Assembly (NCBI GenBank): GCA_028285585.1
Contig: JANQOU010000006.1
Span: 1 to 64,000 of the forward strand
Length of the DNA stretch: 64,000 nt
Reading direction: 5' to 3'
Source of the DNA: Acidimicrobiia bacterium
GTDB taxonomy: Bacteria; Actinomycetota; Acidimicrobiia; Spongiisociales; ZC4RG35
Shown here one piece after another: positions 27,176-35,616 of this stretch. The translations under genes were made by a program, and so were the position numbers. Positions within the stretch are counted from its first letter, which is position 1. Each line of letters begins with the position of its first letter. The notes below the pieces were generated by a model, which had not been told where the DNA came from, did no database searches, and worked only from the letters and a program-made list of their open reading frames with translations.

Positions 27176-27616
27176 ATGCCAGCAATCGTGATCGGCGGCG
27201 ACACCGAAGCGGGAGGCAAGATCCTGCGACGCCTCAGCCACCCGAATCGGGAGGTCAGAGCATTTGTCACTGACGAGCTCGCCGGGGCGCGGCTCAAGGA
27301 AGCGGGGATCAAGGTGGCGATCGGCGACCTCTCCGACGAAGGCCATGTCGAAGCGGCCGCCATACATTGTTTCAGCGCGATCCTGATCGCCGAGGCGGCA
27401 TGCGACGACCGCGAGCGCTCTTTCATCGACGACCCTGCGGAAGTCACCCGATCATGGGCCCGGGCGGTCACTGCCGCGGGGGTGACGCGGGCCATCTGGG
27501 TGTCCCAGGACGAGCCGGAGCCGACGGGCACCCCCGAGTCGGCATGGGTCAAACCAGACCACCATGACCTGGTGGAAGAGGTGGCGCACCTGGACGACGC
27601 TCAGTCGATCGAGTAG
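27176..27616 (+). CDS. NmrA-like NAD(P)-binding protein
   Basis: 146-residue protein with an N-terminal Rossmann start (IVIGGDTEAGGKILRRL, a GxxxAGG variant of GxxGxxG) and an IGDLSDEGHVEAAAI segment as in NmrA/atypical SDR proteins. At half the usual family length it lacks most of the substrate domain, so it may bind nucleotide only. It is divergent from sufB and shares the 140-bp region that holds the palindrome. TAACTT (27164-27169) is 6 nt before ATG, suggesting a leaderless mRNA. Its 3' end overlaps the convergent M23 gene by 16 bp. Confidence 0.7.
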   Translation: MPAIVIGGDTEAGGKILRRLSHPNREVRAFVTDELAGARLKEAGIKVAIGDLSDEGHVEAAAIHCFSAILIAEAACDDRERSFIDDPAEVTRSWARAVTAAGVTRAIWVSQDEPEPTGTPESAWVKPDHHDLVEEVAHLDDAQSIE

Positions 27617-28233
27617 GCCCCGTCACTCTCATCGACAATCCACTCGAGGAACTCGTGAGCCCTGAGGTCGCGCTCATACGCCTCGGCGAGGATGTGATAC
27701 GGGTTGATCGACCGACCGTCAACGACAATCTCGAAGTGGGTGTGAGGTACACCGCCTTCTGCATTCCCGCTGTCACCTACCCATCCGATGAGCTGGCCGG
27801 CCTTGACCTCCACGCCCTCTTCGATCCCGGGGGCGATGGTGAGCGACCAGTCGGCCTCGCCATCGTCGGTGCCGAGGTTGTCGTCGTTGAGATGGACATA
27901 GAGGCTCTCCCAACCATGGGTGTGCTCGATCCACAGGTACCTGCCAGGGCGGCTCCGCTCGTTGATCTTGGTGACCACACCGGCCGCAAACGCATAGACC
28001 TCCACCATCTTCGCCGTCGCCATCAGGTCGGTCCCCATGTGCCTTCGCCCGCCCGACCTGCGGTCACCCCAATCGTTGGTGAACCTTGTCTTGTCGATCT
28101 CCTGAGGGAAGCGAATCTCAAACGGTGGCTTGTCATGGTGGGCCAGCGCCGGCGACGCAGGAATGAGAGCGGTCACGGCGATCACGCAAGACAGGGCGAC
28201 GACAAGCAGGTTTCGAACTGGTTCGGGCAGCAT
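27601..28233 (-). CDS. Secreted M23 family metallopeptidase
   Basis: 210 residues with a signal peptide (about 1-30, LLVVALSCVIAVTALIPASPALA) and an M23 domain. The zinc ligands appear as RRHMGTDL and VPHTHFEIVVDGRSINPY. Unlike the protein at the left edge it has no LysM repeats. Probable role: cleavage of peptidoglycan cross-links. ATG 28233 is preferred, 4 nt after GGAGG; the frame is open 17 codons further upstream. Confidence 0.87.
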   Translation of the reverse strand: MLPEPVRNLLVVALSCVIAVTALIPASPALAHHDKPPFEIRFPQEIDKTRFTNDWGDRRSGGRRHMGTDLMATAKMVEVYAFAAGVVTKINERSRPGRYLWIEHTHGWESLYVHLNDDNLGTDDGEADWSLTIAPGIEEGVEVKAGQLIGWVGDSGNAEGGVPHTHFEIVVDGRSINPYHILAEAYERDLRAHEFLEWIVDESDGAYSID

Positions 28234-28360
28234 TAAGCCTCCTGGGCTTGTTGCGGGAAAGGGATGGGAGATCCCTGGGAGCAAAGGCTATGCGGAGACT
28301 CGCGCTACACAAACACGTTTTGTGCAGACATAGCCGCCGATACGGCTCGACTCCCAGCGC

Positions 28361-28822
28361 TCAATCAGCCTCTGGCGTCAACGGCTTCCTTGCTTTCACG
28401 GTGAACCGAAGCCTGGAGACCGGTTCGTCGTCGGTGGAGATGACAAATGAATAGGGCCCTTCGGCGCGAAAAGGAAGGTTGTTGAAGGTGAAAGACCTGA
28501 CCAGGCCGAAGTCGGTGGCATGTTGTGATCGCTGTTGTCCCGGAGACAGCTTGATGTTCTGCGAAAGAGGGGTAGGCAGCAGCGGCTTGCCATCGGCGTC
28601 CTGAAGCTCCACGGAGAGCTTCAGTTTCTCCGCGGCCCACGAAACCGGGACTCGCAACCGGATGCCGATCGCCAAGCTGGGGTGTCGCGCCGGAAATCGC
28701 GGCACCCATAGCGTGTCCCAGCCGCCACCCAGTATGAAAAGCTTGCCCTGCACGGCCTGGACTGCGTCGGCGAGCAGGGCAACGTCGACTGACGGGCCCA
28801 GAGAGTCTGGTGGAGCGGACAC
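28361..28822 (-). CDS. DUF6941-like hypothetical protein
   Basis: 153 residues, beta-rich, with the segment LLADAVQAVQGKLFILGGGWD near the N-terminus, which I associate with the DUF6941 family. No catalytic motif, signal peptide or membrane segment is visible. GTG 28822 lies 6 nt after TAGGCT (28834-28829) without a Shine-Dalgarno, so the mRNA is probably leaderless. It is divergent from ino1. Function unknown. Confidence 0.65.
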   Translation of the reverse strand: MSAPPDSLGPSVDVALLADAVQAVQGKLFILGGGWDTLWVPRFPARHPSLAIGIRLRVPVSWAAEKLKLSVELQDADGKPLLPTPLSQNIKLSPGQQRSQHATDFGLVRSFTFNNLPFRAEGPYSFVISTDDEPVSRLRFTVKARKPLTPEAD

Positions 28823-28914
28823 AGTTGGAGCCTAACGAGCGAGCCACAGCGGCAGACCTGGCTCCATTGAGGTTCGGCTGAGCAGGGTCCCGTGGGTAAC
28901 GTCATAGCGAGAAT

Positions 28915-30237
28915 ATGAGCGAATCACCCAAACCCGCGCCGGCCGAGGGCAAGCTCGGCGTCCTGACTCCCGGCATGGGAGCCGTCGCCACCACATTCAT
29001 CGCCGGCGTGCTTGCGGCGCGCAAGGGCTACGCCAAGCCCACAGGCTCGCTGACACAGATGGCGCACATCCGGCTGGGGAAGCGAACCGACGACCGCAAC
29101 CCTCTGATAAAGGACTTCGTACCTCTCGCCGATCTGGAGGACCTCGAGTTCGGAGGCTGGGACCCCTACTCCGACGATGCTTACGCGGCGGCGATGAAGG
29201 CCGGCGTGCTGGAGGCACACGATGTCGAAGGGATAGGCGAGGAGTTGCGCGCCATACGACCCATGTCGGCGGTGTTCTCGCCGCGGTGGGTCAAGAACCT
29301 GGAGCGAGTCGACCAAGTCAAGGACGAAGCCTCGCATATGGCTCAGGCTGAGTCCCTGATGGAGGACATCGACCGATTCCGGGCCGAGAAGGAGGTTGAC
29401 CGGCTGGTGGCCGTCTGGTGCGGCTCGACCGAAGCCTACGAGGAGCCATCGGACGTCCATCTCGACCTCGACGCCTTCGAGGCAGGCTTGAAGGCCAACG
29501 ACGAGCGGATCACCCCCTCGCAGATCTATGCCTATGCCCTGCTGAAGATGGGCGTGCCCTTTGCGAACGGAGCGCCCAACCTCACGGTGGACATCCCTGC
29601 TCTGGTCGACCTGGCAGATCAGGAGGCCATCCCGATCGCCGGCAAAGACTTCAAGACCGGGCAGACACTCATGAAGACCATGATCGCCCCCGGGCTCAAG
29701 GCACGAATGCTCGGCGTCGACGGCTGGTTCTCTACAAACATCCTCGGCAACCGGGATGGCGAGGTCTTGGACGACCCCGAAAGCTTCAAGTCCAAGGAGG
29801 TCTCCAAACTCGGCGTGCTGGAGCACATTCTCCAGCCTGACGTCTACCCCGACCTCTATGGCGACATCTATCACAAGGTCCGCATCAACTACTACCCGCC
29901 AAAGGGCGACGACAAGGAAGGCTGGGACCACATCGACATCTCGGGGTGGCTCGGCTATCCGATGCAGATCAAGGTCGACTTCCTTTGCAAGGACTCCATC
30001 CTCGCCGCACCGATAGTCCTCGACCTGGCGCTCTTCATGGATCTGGCGAACCGAGCCGGGAAGTCCGGGATCCAAGAGTGGCTGTCGTTCTACTTCAAGA
30101 GCCCGCAGCACGCATCGGGGCTCTACCCAGAAAACGACTTGTTCATCCAGCTGACCAAGTTGAAGAACAACCTGCGTCACCTGATGGGCGAGGATCTCAT
30201 CACTCACTTGGGGACCGAGTACTACGACGAGGGCTGA
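28915..30237 (+). CDS. ino1: Inositol-3-phosphate synthase
   Basis: 440-residue NAD-dependent enzyme that converts glucose 6-phosphate to 1D-myo-inositol 3-phosphate. The N-terminal dinucleotide site LGVLTPGMGAVATTFIAGV, the NGAPNLTVDIPAL segment, the catalytic GKDFKTGQTLMKTMIAPGLK and NILGNRDGEVLDDP are diagnostic. In Actinomycetota the product feeds phosphatidylinositol and, in many species, mycothiol. Transcription is divergent from the DUF6941-like gene, and arfB follows 17 bp downstream. Confidence 0.95.
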   Translation: MSESPKPAPAEGKLGVLTPGMGAVATTFIAGVLAARKGYAKPTGSLTQMAHIRLGKRTDDRNPLIKDFVPLADLEDLEFGGWDPYSDDAYAAAMKAGVLEAHDVEGIGEELRAIRPMSAVFSPRWVKNLERVDQVKDEASHMAQAESLMEDIDRFRAEKEVDRLVAVWCGSTEAYEEPSDVHLDLDAFEAGLKANDERITPSQIYAYALLKMGVPFANGAPNLTVDIPALVDLADQEAIPIAGKDFKTGQTLMKTMIAPGLKARMLGVDGWFSTNILGNRDGEVLDDPESFKSKEVSKLGVLEHILQPDVYPDLYGDIYHKVRINYYPPKGDDKEGWDHIDISGWLGYPMQIKVDFLCKDSILAAPIVLDLALFMDLANRAGKSGIQEWLSFYFKSPQHASGLYPENDLFIQLTKLKNNLRHLMGEDLITHLGTEYYDEG

Positions 30238-30254
30238 CGCCGCGAGGCTGATGC

Positions 30255-30659
30255 ATGGATGACCTCGTCGCCGGCCCACTGGTCATACCCGGTGCCGAGC
30301 TCGTTGAGACCTTTCACACCTCAGGCGGCCCCGGCGGCCAGCATGCCAATCGGAATGAGACTGCGGTGCGGCTGCGCTGGAAGATCGTCGACTCAGCCAT
30401 ACCCGCTCCGATGCGAGAGAGGCTCGTGACCCGGCTGGGAGAGCAGATAGAGGTCACGGCGTCCGAGCAACGGTCTCAAAACCGGAACCGGGAGGCTGCG
30501 CGCGATCGTCTTGCGGAACTGGTGACACAAGCGCTCGTCGTGCCCAAGCAGAGAAAGAAGACGAAGCCGACGAGGGCTTCACGCCAAAAGCGGCTTTCGG
30601 CGAAACGGGCGCAGAGCCGGAAGAAGCGCGACCGGCGCCCGCCCGGCCCCGACGACTAG
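30255..30659 (+). CDS. arfB: Alternative ribosome-rescue factor / peptidyl-tRNA hydrolase, ArfB type
   Basis: 134-residue class I release-factor-like protein. The GGQ catalytic motif is present in TSGGPGGQHANRNETAVRL, and the C-terminal tail is long and basic (Lys/Arg-rich, from about residue 95), as needed to enter the empty mRNA channel of a stalled ribosome. No codon-recognition domain is present, which separates it from RF1 and RF2. It follows ino1 by 17 bp on the same strand. Confidence 0.9.
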   Translation: MDDLVAGPLVIPGAELVETFHTSGGPGGQHANRNETAVRLRWKIVDSAIPAPMRERLVTRLGEQIEVTASEQRSQNRNREAARDRLAELVTQALVVPKQRKKTKPTRASRQKRLSAKRAQSRKKRDRRPPGPDD

Positions 30660-30675
30660 CCGATATTCTCGCCTC

Positions 30676-31320
30676 ATGGCGATGACCGACGAACGATGGG
30701 GGTTCTTGACCAACTATCCCGGCCGGGTGTTCGGAGACGACGATGAGCATCTCGACGGGCTGATGGACCGGGCAGTGGCAGCAGGCTTGCCCTCCATCGC
30801 GATCAGCAAAGGAGCCGGCCAGCTTCTCGGGCTGCTCACATCGATGACACCAGGGCGCCTTGCGTTGGAGTTGGGAACGCTTGGCGGCTATTCAGGGATC
30901 TGGATCGCCCGCGGGCTCTCACCGGATGGGCGGCTAATCACTATCGAGGCTTCCGACAGCCACGCCGACCATGCACAGTCGGAATTCGAGGCCGCCGGCG
31001 TCGGTGACAAAGTTGAGATCGTGCGCGGGACAGCCCTCGATGTGCTCCCATCCCTTGCCCAACAGCTCGGCCCTAGCTCGGTCGACCTCGTGTTCATCGA
31101 CGCCATCAAGACCGAGTACGTCGACTATTTCGATTCGGTAAAAGACATGGTCTCCTGCGGCGGGCTGGTCGTGGCGGACAATGTCTACGGGACCGGTTCG
31201 GGTTGGATCGACGAAGGTGGTGGAACTGACGACTTCAACCGTCACGTCGCCAACGATCCCGAGTTCGACGCCACCACAGTCCCGGTGGGCGGCGGCATGC
31301 TGATCGCCCGACGCCGATGA
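30676..31320 (+). CDS. SAM-dependent O-methyltransferase, family 3
   Basis: 214-residue class I methyltransferase of the catechol/caffeoyl-CoA O-methyltransferase group. The SAM motif is ALELGTLGGYSGIWIARGL at about residue 57, the acidic strand end is LITIEASD, and the metal-binding motif is VDLVFIDAIKTEYVDYFD with VVADNVYG following. The substrate is unknown. TATTCT (30664-30669) lies 6 nt before ATG, pointing to a leaderless transcript. It overlaps the next gene by ATGA. Confidence 0.88.
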   Translation: MAMTDERWGFLTNYPGRVFGDDDEHLDGLMDRAVAAGLPSIAISKGAGQLLGLLTSMTPGRLALELGTLGGYSGIWIARGLSPDGRLITIEASDSHADHAQSEFEAAGVGDKVEIVRGTALDVLPSLAQQLGPSSVDLVFIDAIKTEYVDYFDSVKDMVSCGGLVVADNVYGTGSGWIDEGGGTDDFNRHVANDPEFDATTVPVGGGMLIARRR

Positions 31321-32057
31321 GAGTCACGGTCCTCGGAGGGAAAGGCCTCTTGGGGAGCCGATTGATACCGCTGCTCGACGAGGTCGGCAACGACGTGACC
31401 GTCGCCAGCAGAAGCGCTGGGGCGAAAGTGGACCTGGAGACGGGTGAGGGCTTGGAGCAAGCAGTCGAAGACGCCGACATCGTGGTGCACCTCGCCTCCG
31501 ATCCGCGGAAGCCGAGAAAGGTCGATGTCGCGGGCACGGCACGGTTGCTGGATGCACTCGACGGACAGCACGTCTTCTACTTGTCCATCGTCGGTGTCGA
31601 CCGACACCCGTTCTCGTACTACCAGGCCAAGCACGAGGCGGAACAGTTGATCACCCAGTCAAGGCTCCCCTACACCATCCTCAGGGCGACGCAGTTCCAC
31701 GACTTCGTCGCGTACTTCCTCGGTGCTGCCGTCAGGTACCCGGTGGCTCTCGTCCCGAAGAGATTCGTGTTTCAGCCTGTCGACACCGATGAGGTAGCCA
31801 GGGAGTTGGCAACGCTCATCCACACCAGGAGACCGGGCCTCCAGCCGGACTTCGCCGGGCCCGAGGTCCACACCGCCGAGCACCTGGCGCGGACACTGAT
31901 GACAGCCATGGGCAAGCGAAGGATGATGATCAACCTTCCCGTGCCCGGCGACTCTGCCCGCGCATTCCGCGCCGGGGCGCACACCAACCCGGAGCAAGCG
32001 GTAGGCCGCAGGACCTGGAACGAGTACCTCGAGGAGCGATTCCAACACAGTCGCTAG
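31317..32057 (+). CDS. NAD(P)-binding atypical SDR (NmrA/complex I NDUFA9-like)
   Basis: 246 residues with VTVLGGKGLLGSRLIPLL as the nucleotide-binding loop, DADIVVHLASD as the conserved mid-Rossmann strand, and YYQAKHEAEQLI in place of the usual YxxxK. The following LPYTILRATQFHDFVAYFLG is typical of the atypical SDR group that includes NmrA and NDUFA9-like proteins. It is translationally coupled to the methyltransferase (ATGA). The 3' end overlaps menE by 4 bp, convergent. Substrate unknown. Confidence 0.82.
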   Translation: MRVTVLGGKGLLGSRLIPLLDEVGNDVTVASRSAGAKVDLETGEGLEQAVEDADIVVHLASDPRKPRKVDVAGTARLLDALDGQHVFYLSIVGVDRHPFSYYQAKHEAEQLITQSRLPYTILRATQFHDFVAYFLGAAVRYPVALVPKRFVFQPVDTDEVARELATLIHTRRPGLQPDFAGPEVHTAEHLARTLMTAMGKRRMMINLPVPGDSARAFRAGAHTNPEQAVGRRTWNEYLEERFQHSR

Positions 32058-33253
32058 AGGTCGGTGACAAGATGCTGCGCCTGGCGACGATCAGGTTTGC
32101 CAAGTGGGGTCCTTGGGATCGAGTCCACAGCCACCCATTGCTTCGGCACCATGAAACCGGGGAGACGGCCCGTGAGCCACGATTCCAAGTCGGCCCGGCC
32201 AGCAGAGCCGTTGTAGACCGCCACTAGACGACTCCCCCAAAGCTCGTCTTCCACACCAACCACAACGACCTCATCGACAGATACGTGCCCCATCAGCTCC
32301 GCCTCTACGCGCTCAGGGTTGACGTTCTCACCTCCGGTGACAATCACGATGTCGGCACGGCCCAGGACCGTCACCGCTCCTTCATCATCGACCTCTCCGA
32401 GATCACTGGTCACGAACCAAGGGTCGCCGCGGTCCACCTCCCCCAGGTACCCGGGCGAGACCTGATCCGATCGAAGGGCGATGGGCCCGTCGTCGCCGAC
32501 CCTCAGCTCAACCCCGGGAAGCGGGTGTGCTCTCCGGCCCAGAGCGGCGCCTGGCCGGAGCGTCGCCACCTGCCCAAACGTCTCGGTCATTCCGTAGCTG
32601 GGCAGGACCGGCATCCGGGCAGCCGAGGCCCGCTCGAGCAGTCCGTCGGGGATGGGGCCACCCCCGACAAGCACAGCGCGCAAGTTGTCGAATGGGCCGG
32701 CGTCGTGATCGAGGATCCGGTGGAGCATCGTGGGGACAACGGACACAATCGTGCTTCCACTCCTCATCTCTCTAGCGAAGCCGACAGCGTCGAACCGCGA
32801 GAGCAATCTCACTCCTCCGCCGGCATAGGCACTTCGCGCGACGGCTGAGAGGCCGCTGACATGGTGAAGCGGCAAAGCGGTCAGCCAGACATCCTCCGTG
32901 CCGTGCCCGAGATGCTCGACAGAAGCCCGGCATGCTGCCTCGACGTTCTCCCAAGTCAGCCTCGCCCCTTTGGGTCGTCCTGAAGTCCCCGAAGTGAAGA
33001 TCGCCAAAGCCGCCCCAGCGAGGTCGGTAGTCGATGTCGGCGGACCCGAAGGTCCCAGCAAGATCGCACCGGCACCTGCCATGGCACCGAGCACTGCGAA
33101 GAGTGAATCCGGGTCGATCCCGGGACTGAGTATCTCGACCGAGTCGCCGGCTCGCTCCGCTATCTGGAGAGCCGCTTCGCCATAGGTCCAAACGTCGTCA
33201 CCGCATCTGAGAAACACGGCATCCGGGTCAACTCGCTCGAACCATTCGATCAC
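32054..33253 (-). CDS. menE: o-Succinylbenzoate-CoA ligase
   Basis: About 399-residue AMP-forming acyl-CoA ligase. The adenylation motifs are LAIFTSGTSGRPKGARLTW, the PSYGMTETFGQ core, VTSDLGEVDDEG and the C-terminal Lys in RTPLGKPDRR. Assignment to the OSB ligase of menaquinone synthesis rests on its shared promoter region with menB and menA and on its short length, shorter than general acyl-CoA synthetases. The frame is open 33 codons upstream, but that would overlap menB; GTG 33253 (VIEWFERVDPD) leaves a 31-bp divergent gap. Confidence 0.83.
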   Translation of the reverse strand: MIEWFERVDPDAVFLRCGDDVWTYGEAALQIAERAGDSVEILSPGIDPDSLFAVLGAMAGAGAILLGPSGPPTSTTDLAGAALAIFTSGTSGRPKGARLTWENVEAACRASVEHLGHGTEDVWLTALPLHHVSGLSAVARSAYAGGGVRLLSRFDAVGFAREMRSGSTIVSVVPTMLHRILDHDAGPFDNLRAVLVGGGPIPDGLLERASAARMPVLPSYGMTETFGQVATLRPGAALGRRAHPLPGVELRVGDDGPIALRSDQVSPGYLGEVDRGDPWFVTSDLGEVDDEGAVTVLGRADIVIVTGGENVNPERVEAELMGHVSVDEVVVVGVEDELWGSRLVAVYNGSAGRADLESWLTGRLPGFMVPKQWVAVDSIPRTPLGKPDRRQAQHLVTDL

Positions 33254-33270
33254 AGAGCGATTCTGCCTCT

Positions 33271-33276
33271 TATGCT
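33271..33276 (+). promoter_or_regulatory. Leaderless -10 hexamer of menB
   Basis: TATGCT precedes GTG 33285 by 8 nt, and no Shine-Dalgarno is present. The whole divergent menE-menB interval is only 31 bp, so both promoters must lie in or beside it. Confidence 0.5.
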
Positions 33277-33284
33277 CACGTTTC

Positions 33285-34184
33285 GTGGTTTCAGAGATCT
33301 TCGACGCGGAGGCGTGGGACATAGTCCCCGGCTTCGAGTTCACCGACATCACCTATCACCGGGCCAAGGACGCGGGAGTGGTGCGCATCGCTTTCGACCG
33401 ACCCGAGGTGCGGAACGCGTTCCGCCCTCACACGGTCGACGAACTGGACCGGGCCCTCGACCACGCTCGTCAGAGCACCGACGTGGGCTGTGTGCTGCTC
33501 ACCGGCAACGGACCGTCGCCCAAAGACGGGATTTGGGCCTTTTGCTCTGGGGGTGACCAGCGCATTCGCGGCAAAGACGGTTACAAGTACGCCGATGGCG
33601 CCGAAGCCGAGACGATCGATCCTGGCCGGGTGGGCAGGCTTCACATCCTCGAGGTTCAGCGGCTCATACGCTTCATGCCAAAGGTGGTCATCGCTGTCGT
33701 ACCGGGCTGGGCTGTGGGCGGCGGCCACAGCCTCCACGTCGTTTGCGACATGACCATCGCCTCCGAGGAGCACGCCATCTTCAAGCAGACCGACGCCGAC
33801 GTGGCTTCCTACGACGCTGGATACGGGTCGGCCTACCTGGCCCGCCAGGTAGGCCAGAAGCGGGCCCGTGAGATCTTCTTTCTCGGGCACGACTACTCGG
33901 CTTCGGAAGCCCTTGCCATGGGGATGGTCAATGCTGCCGTTCCTCATGCCGAGCTGGAGAAAACGGCTCTCGAGTGGGGAAAAACCGCCGCGAAGAAGAG
34001 CCCCACGGCGCAGCGAATGCTCAAATTCGCTTTCAACATGATCGACGACGGGCTCGTCGGGCAGCAGATATTCGCGGGTGAGGCAACCAGGCTCGGCTAT
34101 ATGACAGACGAGGCAGAAGAGGGCCGGGACTCCTTCCTGGAGAAGCGAGAAGCCGACTACACCGACTTCCCCTGGCATTACTGA
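33285..34184 (+). CDS. menB: 1,4-Dihydroxy-2-naphthoyl-CoA synthase
   Basis: 299-residue crotonase-fold enzyme that cyclises o-succinylbenzoyl-CoA in menaquinone synthesis. The N-terminal FDRPEVRNAFRPHTVDEL is the classic crotonase segment, and MenB-specific features are FCSGGDQRIRGKDGYKY, AVVPGWAVGGGHSLHVVCD (oxyanion and bicarbonate-site region) and the long C-terminal tail ending TDFPWHY. Start is GTG. menA follows 2 bp downstream, so the two form an operon. Confidence 0.95.
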   Translation: MVSEIFDAEAWDIVPGFEFTDITYHRAKDAGVVRIAFDRPEVRNAFRPHTVDELDRALDHARQSTDVGCVLLTGNGPSPKDGIWAFCSGGDQRIRGKDGYKYADGAEAETIDPGRVGRLHILEVQRLIRFMPKVVIAVVPGWAVGGGHSLHVVCDMTIASEEHAIFKQTDADVASYDAGYGSAYLARQVGQKRAREIFFLGHDYSASEALAMGMVNAAVPHAELEKTALEWGKTAAKKSPTAQRMLKFAFNMIDDGLVGQQIFAGEATRLGYMTDEAEEGRDSFLEKREADYTDFPWHY

Positions 34185-34186
34185 CC

Positions 34187-35071
34187 GTGAAGGGCTTCCA
34201 GGCCTGGAGAACGGCTGCACGACCTCACACGCTGCCCGCCGCGGTAGTGCCAGTCCTAGTGGGATCGGGGCTGGCTCGTGGAGAAGGTGTGTTCCGTTGG
34301 GATGCGTTCGCATGGGCACTTGTCGGAGCGCTGGCGATTCAGATCGCCGCCAACTTTGCCAACGACGCCTCCGACGCAAAGCGAGGCGCTGACCCCGAAG
34401 ACCGGCAGGGACCACCCCGAATGGTCAGCCTGGGCGTCATCGGCCCCAGGCGAATGTGGTCGGCTGTGGGCGCAGCCGCCGCGGTGGCCATCGTGGCCGG
34501 TGTCGCCTTGACCCTGATTGCCGGGCCACTGATTCCCGTGATCGGAATCGCCTCGATCTTGGCAATGCTCGGATACGTGGGAGGGCCGTTCCCGTACGGG
34601 TACCGGGGCCTCGGCGAGGTGTTCGTGTTCCTCTTCTTCGGGGTGGTGGCGACGGTCGGGTCTCGTTACGTCCATGACATGACTGCCCCAGCAGCCGCGT
34701 GGCTCCTTGCCATACCGGTCGGGTTGCTGGTGACCGCGATCCTGGTGGCCAACAACTACCGGGACATCGAAACGGACCGCCGAGTCGGCAAACGAACTCT
34801 CGCAGTCATCATCGGATCAGCCAAGACGAGAACTCTGTTCGCCACCTTGATCTACGGTGCCTACCCGTTGATCGCCGTGTTTGCGATCGTCAGATGGACT
34901 CCGGTCGAAACCGCGTTTGCAGCGTTGCTCTTGCCCTACGCGGCAGTGCCAGTCCGACTTCTCAATGCCGGTGACGATGGGAAGACCCTGATCCGGGCGC
35001 TGAAGAGTGCGGCGAAACTGCATCTGTGGACAGGCATTGCTCTGGCCGCAGGAGCCGCCCTCTCGTTGTGA
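34187..35071 (+). CDS. menA: 1,4-Dihydroxy-2-naphthoate polyprenyltransferase
   Basis: 294-residue UbiA-superfamily membrane prenyltransferase that attaches the isoprenoid chain to dihydroxynaphthoate. The first Asp-rich motif appears as NFANDASDAKRGAD and the second as NNYRDIETDRRVGKRTL, and hydrophobic helices alternate throughout. The N-terminal WRTAARPHTLPAAVVPVLVG is characteristic of MenA. Start is GTG 34187, 2 bp after the menB stop. Confidence 0.94.
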   Translation: MKGFQAWRTAARPHTLPAAVVPVLVGSGLARGEGVFRWDAFAWALVGALAIQIAANFANDASDAKRGADPEDRQGPPRMVSLGVIGPRRMWSAVGAAAAVAIVAGVALTLIAGPLIPVIGIASILAMLGYVGGPFPYGYRGLGEVFVFLFFGVVATVGSRYVHDMTAPAAAWLLAIPVGLLVTAILVANNYRDIETDRRVGKRTLAVIIGSAKTRTLFATLIYGAYPLIAVFAIVRWTPVETAFAALLLPYAAVPVRLLNAGDDGKTLIRALKSAAKLHLWTGIALAAGAALSL

Positions 35072-35106
35072 GGGAACCGCGAACACCGACGAGTCGTCCA
35101 AGCATC

Positions 35107-35532
35107 ATGATCAGAATTGCAACGTTGGCAATGCTGCTGGCCGTGATGACAGCCTGTGCCTCCACAGGATCCGAGCCATTGACAGGCTCGTGGCAGCTCT
35201 CCTCGGGACAGGTCGACGGCGGGCCCCTCACACTCGTGGACGGGTGGCCAATCAGCCTCGAGTTCGACGAAGGTCAACTCGGAGGCACCGCGGCGTGCAA
35301 CTCCTACAGCGGCGCCTTTGCGAGGCAAGGCGACATGCTGACCGTCTCAGAGCTGGCAAGCACCGAGATGGCTTGCTCGCCGTCGTCGGTGATGGATTCC
35401 GAGTCGGCGTACCTCAGCGCCCTCGATCGAGTCACGATGGTGACAATCGACGACGATGTCCTGACTATGACCGGTGAGGGTTTGACTCTGACTTTCGAGG
35501 CCGTAGACAGCGCGTCCGGCAACGAGAGTTAA
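35107..35532 (+). CDS. META domain lipoprotein
   Basis: 141 residues: a signal peptide with lipobox (AVMTACAS, Cys at about residue 15) and one META domain (HslJ-like), with LTGSWQLSS at the start, GGTAACNSYSGAFARQGD in the middle and ASTEMACSPSSVMDSESAYL near the end, all conserved in the family. Members are surface proteins linked to heat shock or motility in some bacteria, with unclear roles. ATG 35107 is chosen because it starts the signal peptide. The 85-bp gap to ppdK holds no clear element. Confidence 0.85.
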   Translation: MIRIATLAMLLAVMTACASTGSEPLTGSWQLSSGQVDGGPLTLVDGWPISLEFDEGQLGGTAACNSYSGAFARQGDMLTVSELASTEMACSPSSVMDSESAYLSALDRVTMVTIDDDVLTMTGEGLTLTFEAVDSASGNES

Positions 35533-35616
35533 GAACCGCAGATCTTTCACACCGTTCGTATACCTGACATGCGGCTGAGTTGTTAGCTTTCGCTCGCCGA
35601 GCCTCGGGAGGATCTG

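Noticed and set aside
28924-30279. A 451-codon open frame opposite ino1.
   Set aside because: Inositol-3-phosphate synthase motifs on the plus strand are unmistakable, so this is a shadow.
33291-34415. A 374-codon open frame opposite menB.
   Set aside because: menB is complete with its family motifs and is followed by menA 2 bp later; the antisense frame has none.
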